64,000 nt of DNA from GCA-2708415 sp964353185 (GCA_964353185.1 CAYGUV010000004.1:1-64000); one strand, 5' to 3'. Positions 1 through 8,483 are shown, counted from the first letter of the stretch. Numbers and translations are program-made. Notes: a model not told the origin generated them from the sequence alone.

Positions 1-21
1 AAATAAAAAACAGGCAATTTA

Positions 22-1344
22 ATGAGTAAATCAGACGATAGCAGCGACAGCAAAAACACCCTTTACTGCTCTTTTTGTGGCAAAAGCCAGCATGAGGTGC
101 GTAAGCTTATCGCGGGGCCAAACGTATTTGTTTGTAACGAATGTGTCGAACTTTGTATGGACATCATCCGTGAAGAAGATAAATCACAACTTGTGCGCGG
201 TGATGATGATGGCGTTCCCGCACCAAGTGAGATTAAAGCATTCCTTGATGATTATGTGATTGGACAAGAAAGTGCGAAACGCGTTTTGGCTGTTGCCGTT
301 CATAACCATTATAAGCGTCTTGAACATGGTGAAAATGGCGGTGACGTTGAAATCTCCAAATCAAATATTCTTATTTTAGGTCCGACAGGTTGTGGTAAAA
401 CACTTTTGGCGCAAACTCTTGCCCGTATCATTGACGTGCCTTTTACCATGGCCGATGCGACCACTTTAACCGAAGCAGGTTATGTTGGTGAAGATGTTGA
501 AAACATTGTCCTAAAATTATTACAAGCCTCTGATTATAATGTGGAGCGCGCGCAACGCGGTATCGTATATATTGACGAAATCGATAAAATTAGCCGTAAA
601 TCTGACAACCCATCTATCACCCGTGACGTATCAGGCGAAGGTGTCCAACAGGCCCTTCTTAAATTGATGGAAGGAACGGTTGCTTCTGTTCCGCCACAAG
701 GTGGGCGTAAGCATCCGCAACAGGAATTCTTACAAGTTGACACCTCAAACATTCTCTTTATTTGTGGCGGTGCTTTTGCTGGGATTGAGCGTATTTTGAG
801 CGAAAAAGGCCGTGGTCAAACATTAGGTTTTGGTGCAGAAGTAAAAGCGCCAGAAGAAGGAAATGTTGGCGAGCTATTGCAAAAATTAGAGCCAGAAGAC
901 CTTGTTAAATACGGTCTAATTCCTGAATTTGTTGGTCGTTTACCATTGATAGCAACGTTAGAAAACTTGGACGAAGACGCGCTTATCACAATCCTAACGG
1001 AGCCTAAAAACGCGCTTGTAAAACAATTCAAAGCTTTATTTGAAATGGAAGATGCAGAACTTGAATTTACGGACGGTGCACTAACCGCAATCGCAGAATT
1101 GGCCATTAAACGTAAAACAGGTGCGCGTGGTTTGCGCTCTATCATGGAGAGCATGTTGCTTGAAACTATGTATGACCTTCCTGACATGGAAGGCGTTTCA
1201 AAAGTGATCGTCAATGCAGCAGTCGTAAAAGGTGAAGAAAAGCCAGTATTTGAGAAGAACGACAAAAAAAAACCTAAGAAAAAATCCACAAAATCAGATA
1301 AAAAAGATGATAAAGCGAATGATGAAGTTGCCGCAAACAGCTAA
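22..1344 (+). CDS. clpX: ATP-dependent Clp protease ATP-binding subunit ClpX
   Basis: AAA+ unfoldase that recognises tagged substrates and threads them into the ClpP peptidase in the cytoplasm. Seen: an N-terminal zinc-binding domain with Cys16, Cys19, Cys38 and Cys41; Walker A GPTGCGKT at residues 120-127; a GYVGED pore loop shortly after; Walker B with IDEIDKI; and the RKH loop (GGRKHP) that contacts substrate. At 440 aa it is slightly longer than typical because of a Lys/Asp-rich tail from about residue 405. clpP would be expected just upstream, outside the window. The gene downstream is a DHH phosphoesterase, not lon. Identification is very secure. Confidence 0.98.
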   Translation: MSKSDDSSDSKNTLYCSFCGKSQHEVRKLIAGPNVFVCNECVELCMDIIREEDKSQLVRGDDDGVPAPSEIKAFLDDYVIGQESAKRVLAVAVHNHYKRLEHGENGGDVEISKSNILILGPTGCGKTLLAQTLARIIDVPFTMADATTLTEAGYVGEDVENIVLKLLQASDYNVERAQRGIVYIDEIDKISRKSDNPSITRDVSGEGVQQALLKLMEGTVASVPPQGGRKHPQQEFLQVDTSNILFICGGAFAGIERILSEKGRGQTLGFGAEVKAPEEGNVGELLQKLEPEDLVKYGLIPEFVGRLPLIATLENLDEDALITILTEPKNALVKQFKALFEMEDAELEFTDGALTAIAELAIKRKTGARGLRSIMESMLLETMYDLPDMEGVSKVIVNAAVVKGEEKPVFEKNDKKKPKKKSTKSDKKDDKANDEVAANS

Positions 1345-1387
1345 GCAAACAAATCATAAATAATCCATTCGTGGATAGGAGTAGAAT

Positions 1388-2350
1388 ATGTCTGTAGAAC
1401 GCAAAATCTTACCCGTTGAGAATAAAAAATATCGCCTCATCACCCGCTCCGATATGGACGGTTTGGTATGCGCCGTCCTTCTCCGCAAATTAGGTATTAT
1501 TGAAGAGGTGAAATTTGTTCACCCCAAAGATATGCAAGACAACCTTATCGAGGTAAGCAGTGATGACATCTCCACCAATCTTCCTTACGTGGAAGGGATA
1601 TATATTTGCTTTGATCATCATGGCAGTGAAGCCACGCGCATTGGCGAAGGAGTAGAAAACCACATCATTGACCCAGAGGCAAAATCTGCGGCGCGTGTTG
1701 TCTATGACTATTTTGGGGGCAAAGACGCGTTTCCTGACATTACAGATGAAATGATGGACGCCGTAGATAAGGCCGACTCTGCTGGCTTTACCAGACAAGA
1801 TATTATCGACCCGCATGGATGGGAACTTTTAAGCTTTCTAATGGATTCCCGAACGGGCCTTGGACGCTTCCGTGATTTTAACATTTCTAATTACGAATTA
1901 ATGATGAAGTTGATTGATGTCTGTGAAGAAACACAGGATATTGACGAAATTCTGAATATGCCTGATGTGTACGAACGCGTTGAAATATTCCGCGAACATC
2001 AACAAAAATTCCGCGAACAGATTGAGCGCTGCTCCGTCATCCATAAAAATATTATCGTGCTTGACCTACGTAACGAAGAAACCATATGGGCCGGTAACCG
2101 CTTTATGATTTATGCGCTTTTCCCGCAATGTAATGTTTCTATTCACGTTCTATGGGGTCGTAACAAGCAAAATACCGTTTTGGCCGTTGGTAAATCAATC
2201 CTCAATAAAACATCTGAAACACATATTGGTAATTTAATGCTTGAATATGGCGGCGGGGGTCACAATGCCGCAGGTACATGCCAGGTAAATAATCTAAAAG
2301 CGGATGAAATTCTCGAAGAAGTTATCGAGAAAATTCAAACAAACAGTTAA
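1388..2350 (+). CDS. DHH/DHHA1 family phosphoesterase (exopolyphosphatase-like)
   Basis: A 320-aa cytoplasmic protein of the DHH superfamily, metal-dependent enzymes acting on phosphodiester or phosphoanhydride bonds. Seen: SDMDGLVCA near residue 22 (motif I), FDHH at 75-78 (motif III), and the DHHA1 glycine signature GGGGHNAAG starting at residue 288. The start is supported by GATAGGAG before the ATG. Such proteins are often labelled exopolyphosphatase by similarity, but the sequence does not tell polyphosphate from nanoRNA or cyclic dinucleotide substrates. It lies 43 nt after clpX and may share its transcript. Confidence 0.85.
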   Translation: MSVERKILPVENKKYRLITRSDMDGLVCAVLLRKLGIIEEVKFVHPKDMQDNLIEVSSDDISTNLPYVEGIYICFDHHGSEATRIGEGVENHIIDPEAKSAARVVYDYFGGKDAFPDITDEMMDAVDKADSAGFTRQDIIDPHGWELLSFLMDSRTGLGRFRDFNISNYELMMKLIDVCEETQDIDEILNMPDVYERVEIFREHQQKFREQIERCSVIHKNIIVLDLRNEETIWAGNRFMIYALFPQCNVSIHVLWGRNKQNTVLAVGKSILNKTSETHIGNLMLEYGGGGHNAAGTCQVNNLKADEILEEVIEKIQTNS

Positions 2351-2392
2351 ATATAAATATGAACTTTATGTTTTTTCTGAGGTACTATTAAT

Positions 2393-3841
2393 ATGACTTC
2401 AAAAACTGCAATCGTATGGTTCAGACGCGACCTTCGCCTTTCTGACAATCCCGCCCTTCACGCCGCCTATGAAAACGGATATTCAATTATCCCTCTTTAT
2501 ATATTGGATGATAAAAACCCCGAAGAAGGCACCGAACTGGGTGGCGCCCATCGCGTGTGGCTCCATCACTCCCTTCACTCTTTGAATAAAGATTTATCCA
2601 ATCATTTGGTTTTGGAAAAAGGGGACGCGAAAAAAATTATTCCCGATTTAATTCAAAAAACAGGCGCGCAAGCAATTTTTTGGAACAGATGTTACGAGCC
2701 ATGGCGCATCGCACGTGATAAAGAAATAAAATCCAGCCTAGAAGACAACGACATAAAAGTGCACAGCTCCAACGGATCCCTGTTGTGGGAGCCGTGGAAT
2801 ATCAAAAACCAATCTGGCAGCTTTTACAAAGTCTTTACCCCTTACTATAAAAAAGGATGCTTCCAAGCCGAGCCACCGCGTGAGCCACTCCCCCGTCCCG
2901 ATCGCCTTACTTACGCGGCAACGGATAATTACGGTTATAAGTTAGATGATTTAGACCTTTTACCTTCTGGTGAAGGCGACTGGCACGAACGCTTAGTTAA
3001 ACATTGGACAATAAGTGAGGATGGCGCTCAAAAACGCCTGAATGATTTTTTAGAAGACGGACTTCAAGACTACAAAGAAGGCCGCAATTTTCCTTCAAAG
3101 AATAATGTCTCCATGCTCTCTCCCTATTTAAAATGGGGTGAGATTTCACCCAATCAGGCATGGTACGCCGCCCAAGAACGCGGCACTGCCGAAGGATGGG
3201 AAAAAGATCGCGATCATTTTTTGAGCGAGCTTGGCTGGCGTGAATTCTCTTACAACCTGCTCTACCACTTTCCTAAACTTAAATGGGAAAATATGCAGGA
3301 AAAATTTAACGAGTTCCCATGGAAAGCCCAAGAAAGCGAAGATCTGGAACGCTGGCGCCGCGGACAAACGGGATACCCCATGGTCGATGCGGCCATGAAA
3401 CAGCTTTACGAAACAGGATATATGCATAACCGTTTACGCATGCTCGTTGGCTCATTCTTGGTGAAACATTTGCTCATTCATTGGCATCGCGGTGAAGAAT
3501 GGTTTTGGGATTGCCTTGTCGATGGTGACCCCGCCAGCAACACCGCCAGCTGGCAATGGATTGCGGGTTGCGGCGCAGATGCTGCCCCCTATTTCCGCAT
3601 CTTTAACCCCATATTACAAAGTAAAAAATTTGATGCCAAAGGCGACTTTATCCGCCAATATCTTCCTGAACTCAAAGACCTACCTGATGAATTTATTCAT
3701 GAACCATGGGAAGCGCCCCAAGGCGTTTTAGAAATGGCTGGCGTTAAATTGGGACAGACCTATCCCAAACCAATTATAAAACATGACACCGCCCGTGACC
3801 GCGCCATGGAAGCATATCAATCCGTAAAAAAATCTGATTAG
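2393..3841 (+). CDS. phrB: Deoxyribodipyrimidine photolyase (class I CPD photolyase)
   Basis: Light-driven, FAD-dependent repair of cyclobutane pyrimidine dimers. Seen: the antenna-domain start IVWFRRDLRLSDNPAL, the SPYLKWGEIS segment, TGYPMVDAAM, and the C-terminal FAD/DNA-binding signature running through HNRLRMLVGSFL, DGDPASNTASWQW and DAAPYFRIFNP. Length of 482 aa is normal for the family. GAGG precedes the ATG at suitable spacing. Cryptochromes share this fold, but the full set of class I photolyase motifs favours repair. It stands alone 42 nt after the DHH gene. Confidence 0.95.
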   Translation: MTSKTAIVWFRRDLRLSDNPALHAAYENGYSIIPLYILDDKNPEEGTELGGAHRVWLHHSLHSLNKDLSNHLVLEKGDAKKIIPDLIQKTGAQAIFWNRCYEPWRIARDKEIKSSLEDNDIKVHSSNGSLLWEPWNIKNQSGSFYKVFTPYYKKGCFQAEPPREPLPRPDRLTYAATDNYGYKLDDLDLLPSGEGDWHERLVKHWTISEDGAQKRLNDFLEDGLQDYKEGRNFPSKNNVSMLSPYLKWGEISPNQAWYAAQERGTAEGWEKDRDHFLSELGWREFSYNLLYHFPKLKWENMQEKFNEFPWKAQESEDLERWRRGQTGYPMVDAAMKQLYETGYMHNRLRMLVGSFLVKHLLIHWHRGEEWFWDCLVDGDPASNTASWQWIAGCGADAAPYFRIFNPILQSKKFDAKGDFIRQYLPELKDLPDEFIHEPWEAPQGVLEMAGVKLGQTYPKPIIKHDTARDRAMEAYQSVKKSD

Positions 3842-3848
3842 TCATATT

Positions 3849-3903
3849 GACATTATTTCAAGTTATTATTAGTTTATGAAAATAACTGGAGTAATAATAT
3901 GAT
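3849..3903. repeat. Left copy of 55-bp duplicate flanking the assembly gap
   Basis: These 55 bases, ending in ATGAT, are repeated exactly right after the run of N at 4004-4058. The copy contains the SD-like GGAG and the first bases of the gene at 4054, so it is the cut end of that same gene. An exact overlap of 55 bases equals a k-mer size common in de Bruijn assemblers, which suggests contig ends rather than a biological repeat. Confidence 0.9.
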
Positions 3904-4003
3904 NNNNNNNNNNNNNNNNNNNNNNNNNNNNNNNNNNNNNNNNNNNNNNNNNNNNNNNNNNNNNNNNNNNNNNNNNNNNNNNNNNNNNNNNNNNNNNNNN
4001 NNN
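3904..4003. other. Assembly gap of 100 N
   Basis: Exactly 100 undetermined bases, the conventional placeholder for a gap of unknown size. Because the two flanks are identical for 55 bp, the real sequence is probably continuous and the gap should collapse to nothing. A collapsed tandem repeat cannot be excluded from sequence alone. Confidence 0.98.
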
Positions 4004-4058
4004 GACATTATTTCAAGTTATTATTAGTTTATGAAAATAACTGGAGTAATAATATGAT
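4004..4058. repeat. Right copy of 55-bp duplicate flanking the assembly gap
   Basis: Identical to 3849-3903. It carries the leader, SD (GGAG) and start codon of the 158-aa gene at 4054. Confidence 0.9.
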
Positions 4059-4530
4059 TTTTTATAAAGAGATCGAAGGCGACGCAAATAAACTCGAAGA
4101 ACTTAACAAAAAATCTAAGTCCATCGGAAACAAATTCATGATGTCCACTCTGGCATCAGGGGCACTATTTACACTTTTTTTAAAAGAACAAATAATAGAA
4201 AAATTCGTTACAGCGACAAACGAAGGAGTGCAAGGAGCATTCTCTTTCTCCCCCGCTTTGGAAACAACATTTGGTACAGCTGCTGCTGTACTTGGTGCGT
4301 CACTTCTTGTCGGTCGTTTTGCCACAGCCTGTCATTCAATTAACAATCCCAAAATAAGTGGATATTACGCAGTACGTATTGATATAAAACAAGCAACAGC
4401 AGAAGAAATTGTTAAATTTACAGGCGAGTCCGACTTAGATAGTGCTTACGCTTTGTTACTTAGCCAAAAAGGAACAGTACGCCTTCCCTCTTCAACAAAT
4501 TCAACTGGCCCATCACCCGCAGCTAAATAA
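4054..4530 (+). CDS. Hypothetical membrane protein, 158 aa
   Basis: Not recognised. The start is supported by CTGGAG upstream of the ATG. Seen: a charged, Lys-rich first 25 residues (EELNKKSKSI), a hydrophobic stretch around residues 28-45, a second around 68-90 (TTFGTAAAVLGASLLVGRFA), then a soluble tail ending in a Ser/Thr/Pro-rich segment. This suggests two membrane-spanning segments. The start codon is duplicated on the other side of the gap at 3904-4003. It lies between the photolyase and LD-carboxypeptidase genes, with no functional hint from either. Confidence 0.6.
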   Translation: MIFYKEIEGDANKLEELNKKSKSIGNKFMMSTLASGALFTLFLKEQIIEKFVTATNEGVQGAFSFSPALETTFGTAAAVLGASLLVGRFATACHSINNPKISGYYAVRIDIKQATAEEIVKFTGESDLDSAYALLLSQKGTVRLPSSTNSTGPSPAAK

Positions 4531-4572
4531 AGTTTCGTTTGTATTGTCACAAATTTTCTATAAAATTTTATC

Positions 4573-5478
4573 ATGACAAACCCAAAAACTCTCTACCCCG
4601 CCCGCTTACAAAAAGGTGACACCATCGGTGTTATTGCGCCATCAAGCGTATTTGAAGTCACTAAACTAAATAACGCTATCGAAATATTAAAAAACGCAGG
4701 ATACAAAGTAAAACTTCATCCCCAAACAGAATATAAATATGGTCAGTTTGCAGGAACAGACGATGAGAAAGTCGCCGCGCTTCATGATTATTTTGCTGAT
4801 CCTCAGATAAACGCTATTTTCTGTACCTCTGGCGGTAATGGGGCGCTTCACTTGCTCGATAAAATTGACTTTGCCCTTATCAAATCAAACCCCAAAATCT
4901 TTATGGGTTTTAGCGACATCACTATCTTATTAAATGCAATCACCACAAAAACAGGTCTGGTCACCTTTCACGGCCCAACCCTAACCAAAATTCAGGCATT
5001 AAACGATTCATATGTTCAAAGCATGCTTGGCGTTTTAGGCGGCACAATTACCTCAATTAATGTAAATACTACAGAAGAAACAAATGGCACATTATGGGGC
5101 GGCAACCTCAGCGCGTTTCAAGCCCTCATCGGGACAGGCTCTATGCCAAATATGAGTAACGGCCTCTTGTTATTAGAAGACATCAATGACCACCTTAGCC
5201 GTTATGACCGTATGATTGGACATTTGAAACAATCAGGCGCGCTAAACGGCCTTAATGCCGTTATAAAAGGTGATTTTACCAATTCTTTAGATAACAAAGA
5301 CCGCCCCTTTGGCTTTACCGAAGATCAAATCATCAAAAGGCATATCGATGAGAAAACAAAAATCATCACAAACGCCCCTTTTGGCCACGATGATAGGCTT
5401 GCTACACTGCCTATTGGCGCAAATGCCTCCTTGAAAAATGGGCAATTATCCTTTAAAGCCTTTAAAAATAATTTTTAA
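4573..5478 (+). CDS. LD-carboxypeptidase, peptidase family S66
   Basis: Serine carboxypeptidase of the LdcA/MccF family, which removes the terminal D-Ala from murein tetrapeptides during recycling. Seen: KGDTIGVIAPSS at the N-terminus, the nucleophile elbow GFSDIT with Ser114, Glu202 in LLLEDINDH and His272 in PFGHDD, so the Ser-Glu-His triad is complete. Length of 301 aa is typical. No signal peptide, so it is cytoplasmic, consistent with recycling. No SD precedes the ATG. A TATAAA at 4559-4564 ends 8 nt before the start, but I see no good -35. MccF-like detoxification is an alternative role. Confidence 0.9.
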   Translation: MTNPKTLYPARLQKGDTIGVIAPSSVFEVTKLNNAIEILKNAGYKVKLHPQTEYKYGQFAGTDDEKVAALHDYFADPQINAIFCTSGGNGALHLLDKIDFALIKSNPKIFMGFSDITILLNAITTKTGLVTFHGPTLTKIQALNDSYVQSMLGVLGGTITSINVNTTEETNGTLWGGNLSAFQALIGTGSMPNMSNGLLLLEDINDHLSRYDRMIGHLKQSGALNGLNAVIKGDFTNSLDNKDRPFGFTEDQIIKRHIDEKTKIITNAPFGHDDRLATLPIGANASLKNGQLSFKAFKNNF

Positions 5479-5586
5479 CTATTTTATAGGTTTTCGCTTC
5501 TCATTTAGGCTAGGAATGAGGCGCGAAATGTATAAATATTCATGAGCAACGAATGACGACGTATAAATGGGAATGGAAAACCTAGA

Positions 5587-5925
5587 ATGACTTTTGTGGT
5601 TACTGATGTATGTATCAAATGTAAATATACAGACTGTGTAGAGGTTTGCCCCGTAGATTGTTTCTATGAAGGGGAAAATATGCTTGTTATTCACCCTGAT
5701 GAATGTATCGATTGCGGGGTTTGCGAACCAGAATGTCCAATTGACGCAATTTTACCCGATACAGAACCAGAATCAGAAAAATGGCTAGAGCTAAATCGGG
5801 AGTATTCCGAACTATGGCCTGTCATAACCGTTAAGAAAGATCCACTGCCAGAATCAGAAGAATTTAAAGACATAAAAGACAAGCTAGATCAACACTTTAG
5901 CAAAGAACCTGGAGATGGCGATTAA
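5587..5925 (+). CDS. fdxA: Ferredoxin FdxA (7Fe, 3Fe-4S plus 4Fe-4S)
   Basis: Small electron carrier. Seen: Cys9, Cys17 and Cys50 for the 3Fe-4S cluster, and Cys21, Cys40, Cys43 and Cys46 for the 4Fe-4S cluster, with the CPVD and CPID segments, in a 112-aa protein with the long acidic C-terminal extension characteristic of FdxA. Its position immediately before carD matches a gene pair conserved in alphaproteobacteria. A weak intrinsic terminator follows. Confidence 0.95.
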   Translation: MTFVVTDVCIKCKYTDCVEVCPVDCFYEGENMLVIHPDECIDCGVCEPECPIDAILPDTEPESEKWLELNREYSELWPVITVKKDPLPESEEFKDIKDKLDQHFSKEPGDGD

Positions 5926-5929
5926 AGGT

Positions 5930-5957
5930 AAAAATCGGCCGTATTTACGATTTTTCT
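5930..5957 (+). terminator. Intrinsic terminator after fdxA
   Basis: AAAAATCG (5930-5937) pairs with CGATTTTT (5948-5955) around a 10-nt loop. The stem is AT-rich, so termination may be partial, and the T run belongs to the stem. Confidence 0.5.
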
Positions 5958-5985
5958 TGCATTTTAATAATTTATTAAGTATATT
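5957..5985 (+). promoter_or_regulatory. Candidate sigma-70 type promoter for carD
   Basis: TTGCAT (5957-5962), a 17-nt spacer and TATATT (5980-5985). Transcription would start near 5992, giving carD a leader of about 210 nt that contains the inverted repeat at 6094-6152. Confidence 0.5.
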
Positions 5986-6093
5986 CTTTTCATGGCTAAA
6001 CGATAAGCGGTATTGGGCAGGCAGAATTTTCGACAATAGATCGATGACACATTCGCCTTTTTATTAAAATAATTATCCAATCGTATCCATAGG

Positions 6094-6152
6094 GATTTTA
6101 AGAAAAACGAAATTTATCCATAGATTTCGTAATCATTATTTTTCTTAAAATC
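6094..6152 (+). promoter_or_regulatory. Long inverted repeat in the carD leader
   Basis: A perfect 14-bp inverted repeat, GATTTTAAGAAAAA (6094-6107) with TTTTTCTTAAAATC (6139-6152). Nested inside is a second stem, CGAAAT (6108-6113) with ATTTCG (6124-6129). One side carries a 9-nt bulge. ATCCATAG occurs twice (6085-6092 and 6116-6123), the second copy in the loop. There is no T run, so it is not an obvious terminator. It may be a leader RNA structure or a protein-binding site. Confidence 0.55.
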
Positions 6153-6202
6153 AAAAGATTAAGAAAAGATTAACAAACAATTTAACTGGAAGGTACTTTT
6201 AC

Positions 6203-6748
6203 ATGGCTGATAACGATAATTTCGCAAAAGGTGATTATGTGGTTTACCCTGCACACGGTGTAGGCATGATCGAAGGCGTAGAAACAGCAAATATTTCTGG
6301 AATGGAAATCAAGCTTTACGCAATCAGTTTTGAAAAAGACCGCATGCGCCTTAAAATCCCAATGATGAAGGCGAAAGAATCTGGCTTGCGTAAACTTTGC
6401 ACAACAACACGCTTAAAAGATGCTTTGAAAACCCTTAAAGGGAAAGCCCGCATTCGCCGCACAATGTGGAGCCGCCGCGCACAAGAATATGAAACAAAAA
6501 TCAACTCTGGCGACCCTATCTTAATTGCAGAAGTACTTCGTGACCTAAAACGTAATTCTGAAGATAATGATCAATCTTACTCAGAACGCCAAATCTACCA
6601 ATCTGCGCTTGAGCGTTTGGCACGTGAAGTGGCAGCAGTTGAAAAAACAACTGAATTGGAAGCAACAATGCGCTTAGAAAAAATCATGGGCACAGAAGGC
6701 AACGCGAAAAGCATGCCCGCAAACGACATGGTTAAAAAAGCCGCTTAA
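6203..6748 (+). CDS. carD: CarD family transcriptional regulator
   Basis: RNA-polymerase-binding regulator (CarD/CdnL/TRCF RID family) that stabilises the open promoter complex, typically at rRNA and growth-related promoters. Seen: FAKGDYVVYPAHGVGMIEGVE at the start, the hallmark of the RNAP-interacting Tudor-like domain, then a basic helical DNA-binding part rich in Arg (RIRRTMWSRRAQEYE). Length of 181 aa is typical. The start is fixed by GGAAGG 10 nt upstream. The long structured leader and strong terminator suggest an independently controlled monocistronic unit. Confidence 0.93.
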   Translation: MADNDNFAKGDYVVYPAHGVGMIEGVETANISGMEIKLYAISFEKDRMRLKIPMMKAKESGLRKLCTTTRLKDALKTLKGKARIRRTMWSRRAQEYETKINSGDPILIAEVLRDLKRNSEDNDQSYSERQIYQSALERLAREVAAVEKTTELEATMRLEKIMGTEGNAKSMPANDMVKKAA

Positions 6749-6773
6749 GCTTTTAACTTCTTAAGAATTCAAC

Positions 6774-6801
6774 AAGGCGAGGCTAACCCCTCGCCTTTTT
6801 A
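6774..6801 (+). terminator. Intrinsic terminator after carD
   Basis: AAGGCGAGG (6774-6782) pairs with CCTCGCCTT (6789-6797) around a 6-nt loop, followed by TTTTA. Strong. Confidence 0.9.
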
Positions 6802-6809
6802 TTACATGC

Positions 6810-7130
6810 TTAATAATTTTTAATGATAATAGTGGTTTCTTGAAAAGCAATAATTTGTGAATCAACAACTTGGGTAATCATAACGCTTGTACCTTGTGCT
6901 ATATTGCATCGCATCTTGCTATCAAGCTGAATTCCTAAATCTTGCGGCATACCATCTTCATGAATGAGGAAAAGTTTTTGCTCCACCTCATCAAATTCAA
7001 CCCATTGTATTTCGGACTTAATTTCTAAATCGTGTACAATAAGAATATCTCCCTTTAAATTGGTAACAATACCACATCGCATTTGAGAATTAAGATCTAT
7101 AATTTCATTAATTTTTTGTGCCTCTATCAT
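6810..7130 (-). CDS. Hypothetical protein, 106 aa
   Basis: Not recognised. No signal peptide or membrane segment. It contains two similar stretches (DLNSQMRCGI near residue 13 and QLDSKMRCNI near 68), each followed by beta-strand-like sequence, suggesting an internally duplicated small beta domain. It starts 1 nt after the stop of the gene at 7132-8205 and is presumably co-transcribed and translationally coupled with it. Confidence 0.6.
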   Translation of the reverse strand: MIEAQKINEIIDLNSQMRCGIVTNLKGDILIVHDLEIKSEIQWVEFDEVEQKLFLIHEDGMPQDLGIQLDSKMRCNIAQGTSVMITQVVDSQIIAFQETTIIIKNY

Positions 7131-7131
7131 T

Positions 7132-8205
7132 TTAAACCGTCATTGTCATCGGGCTTGAGGCTGGCTCAACAGGAGCATGCGTTCCGGCATCCGCAGAATT
7201 AGGTTTCCCAACGCCGACGTCGCTAAGTATATTTGAATTGCCCGCGGCATGCGCCCCTCCATGACAAAAGTTTTCCTCAACCCACTGTTTAATCTCAGCA
7301 AGCATACCTCCTACACCCGTAAAAGAACTAGCATCTTGAATAGGCATATCGGAAGTTACATCTGGCATTTCAATCCCTGGATCTAACCCCATTACGCCAG
7401 GGTTACTTATTGAATCTGGAGCAATAATTTTTGGATCGTCAACCTGAAATTCCGAATGTGAAATTGGTGCAGCGGGCATCTCTACCGCATCAATACCTTC
7501 AAAACCATCAAATTTTGAGGTACCTACATGTTGATCAGGCTGTTCTGGTAATAAATCATGACCTTTTGCATTACTGACGTGATGATCATATCCTTTTTCA
7601 AATCCATCTGTTGCATAACATTCACCAAGTTCTTTTGGAGCTTCTCCCATTTGTTGCCCTTCTTGATTAGAAGTGTCAAGTTTTTCAGGTCTCGCTTGAG
7701 GGCGTACAGGAGCCGATTCAGTAACTTCAGGCCTTGCTTCTGGACGAATAGATGTTTCTGGAGCATCCGCTTTTGGTGCAACTTCTGCATCTTTTAAGCC
7801 CGGATCAACCAAAGGTCCAACAAGACCTTCTCCATCTTTCACACAATTAGGGTCAATAGCTGCATTTGGATCTCTTCCAAATTCTGTAATCCCCCTATCT
7901 TTAAGGTGTTCTATCTGATCAATTACGCCAGATGGAACATCTGGATCAGAATAGAAAAAATCTGCGCCACGCTCCTCTATACATTTATCCCAAGCTTCTT
8001 GCGTTCCTGGTCCCCACATGCCATCAACACCATTACAATCATACCCATTATCCTGTAACCATTTTTGAACACCTTCAACACAATGGTTATCCATATCTGT
8101 GGTTTCTTGGATCGGTCCTTTATGTCCACCAGTTTGGCCATATTGCCCGTGACCATCATCAGGACAATTATCTCCCATTACATTAAGTTTCGTATCTGAC
8201 ACCAT
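7132..8205 (-). CDS. Protein with N-terminal peptidoglycan-binding-like domain and long disordered region
   Basis: A 357-aa protein. Around residues 43-75 the sequence VQKWLQDNGYDCNGVDGMWG followed by GTQEAW fits a PG_binding_1-type repeat, with extra Cys residues that may form a disulfide. Most of the remainder is Pro/Glu/Ala-rich and of low complexity (repeated RPEARPE- and RPQARPE-like units near 150-175), ending in a Gly/Ala/Ser tail. I see no signal peptide, so export would need another route. The start has GAGGG upstream. First gene of a two-gene unit. Function unknown; an envelope-associated or secreted-effector role is only a guess. Confidence 0.6.
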   Translation of the reverse strand: MVSDTKLNVMGDNCPDDGHGQYGQTGGHKGPIQETTDMDNHCVEGVQKWLQDNGYDCNGVDGMWGPGTQEAWDKCIEERGADFFYSDPDVPSGVIDQIEHLKDRGITEFGRDPNAAIDPNCVKDGEGLVGPLVDPGLKDAEVAPKADAPETSIRPEARPEVTESAPVRPQARPEKLDTSNQEGQQMGEAPKELGECYATDGFEKGYDHHVSNAKGHDLLPEQPDQHVGTSKFDGFEGIDAVEMPAAPISHSEFQVDDPKIIAPDSISNPGVMGLDPGIEMPDVTSDMPIQDASSFTGVGGMLAEIKQWVEENFCHGGAHAAGNSNILSDVGVGKPNSADAGTHAPVEPASSPMTMTV

Positions 8206-8483
8206 TTGAACCGCCCTCTTTTAAAATTTATTTGTTATAATAACTGACTAAACCTTAATAATTATATAAAATATGTTTATATTATGTCAAATATAGGGGC
8301 TTATACTTCGGTAAAACCTAGTAATACAAAGTTTTTTACATCTTATAAAAAAAACCTTCCCTATTTTACCGAATACCCCCATAATATATTGATATTTAAG
8401 GGTTCTCCTTATTTCTCTTTGCCTCAGGCGTCTAAACACGCTACGGCCTCATAAAACATTTTACGATATACTGGGACATCACT
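8206..8483. promoter_or_regulatory. Divergent intergenic region with nested inverted repeats
   Basis: AT-rich spacer between divergent genes. TTCGGTAAAA (8307-8316) and TTTTACCGAA (8364-8373) are perfect complements. Beyond them GGGG (8296-8299) can pair with CCCC near 8376-8380. Inside the loop GTTTTTTA (8331-8338) can pair with the A-rich run ending at 8356. The whole could fold as an 85-nt stem-loop, an RNA or an operator. No coding sequence seen. Confidence 0.4.

Noticed and set aside
816..1289. Long open frame on the minus strand inside clpX
   Set aside because: Ser/Phe-rich translation antisense to a certain gene, with no start signal; a shadow of the clpX codon pattern.
3841..4058. 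Biological tandem duplication or attachment site around the N run
   Set aside because: Exact identity of 55 bp stopping at the N boundary fits contig-end overlap far better than an att site or repeat.
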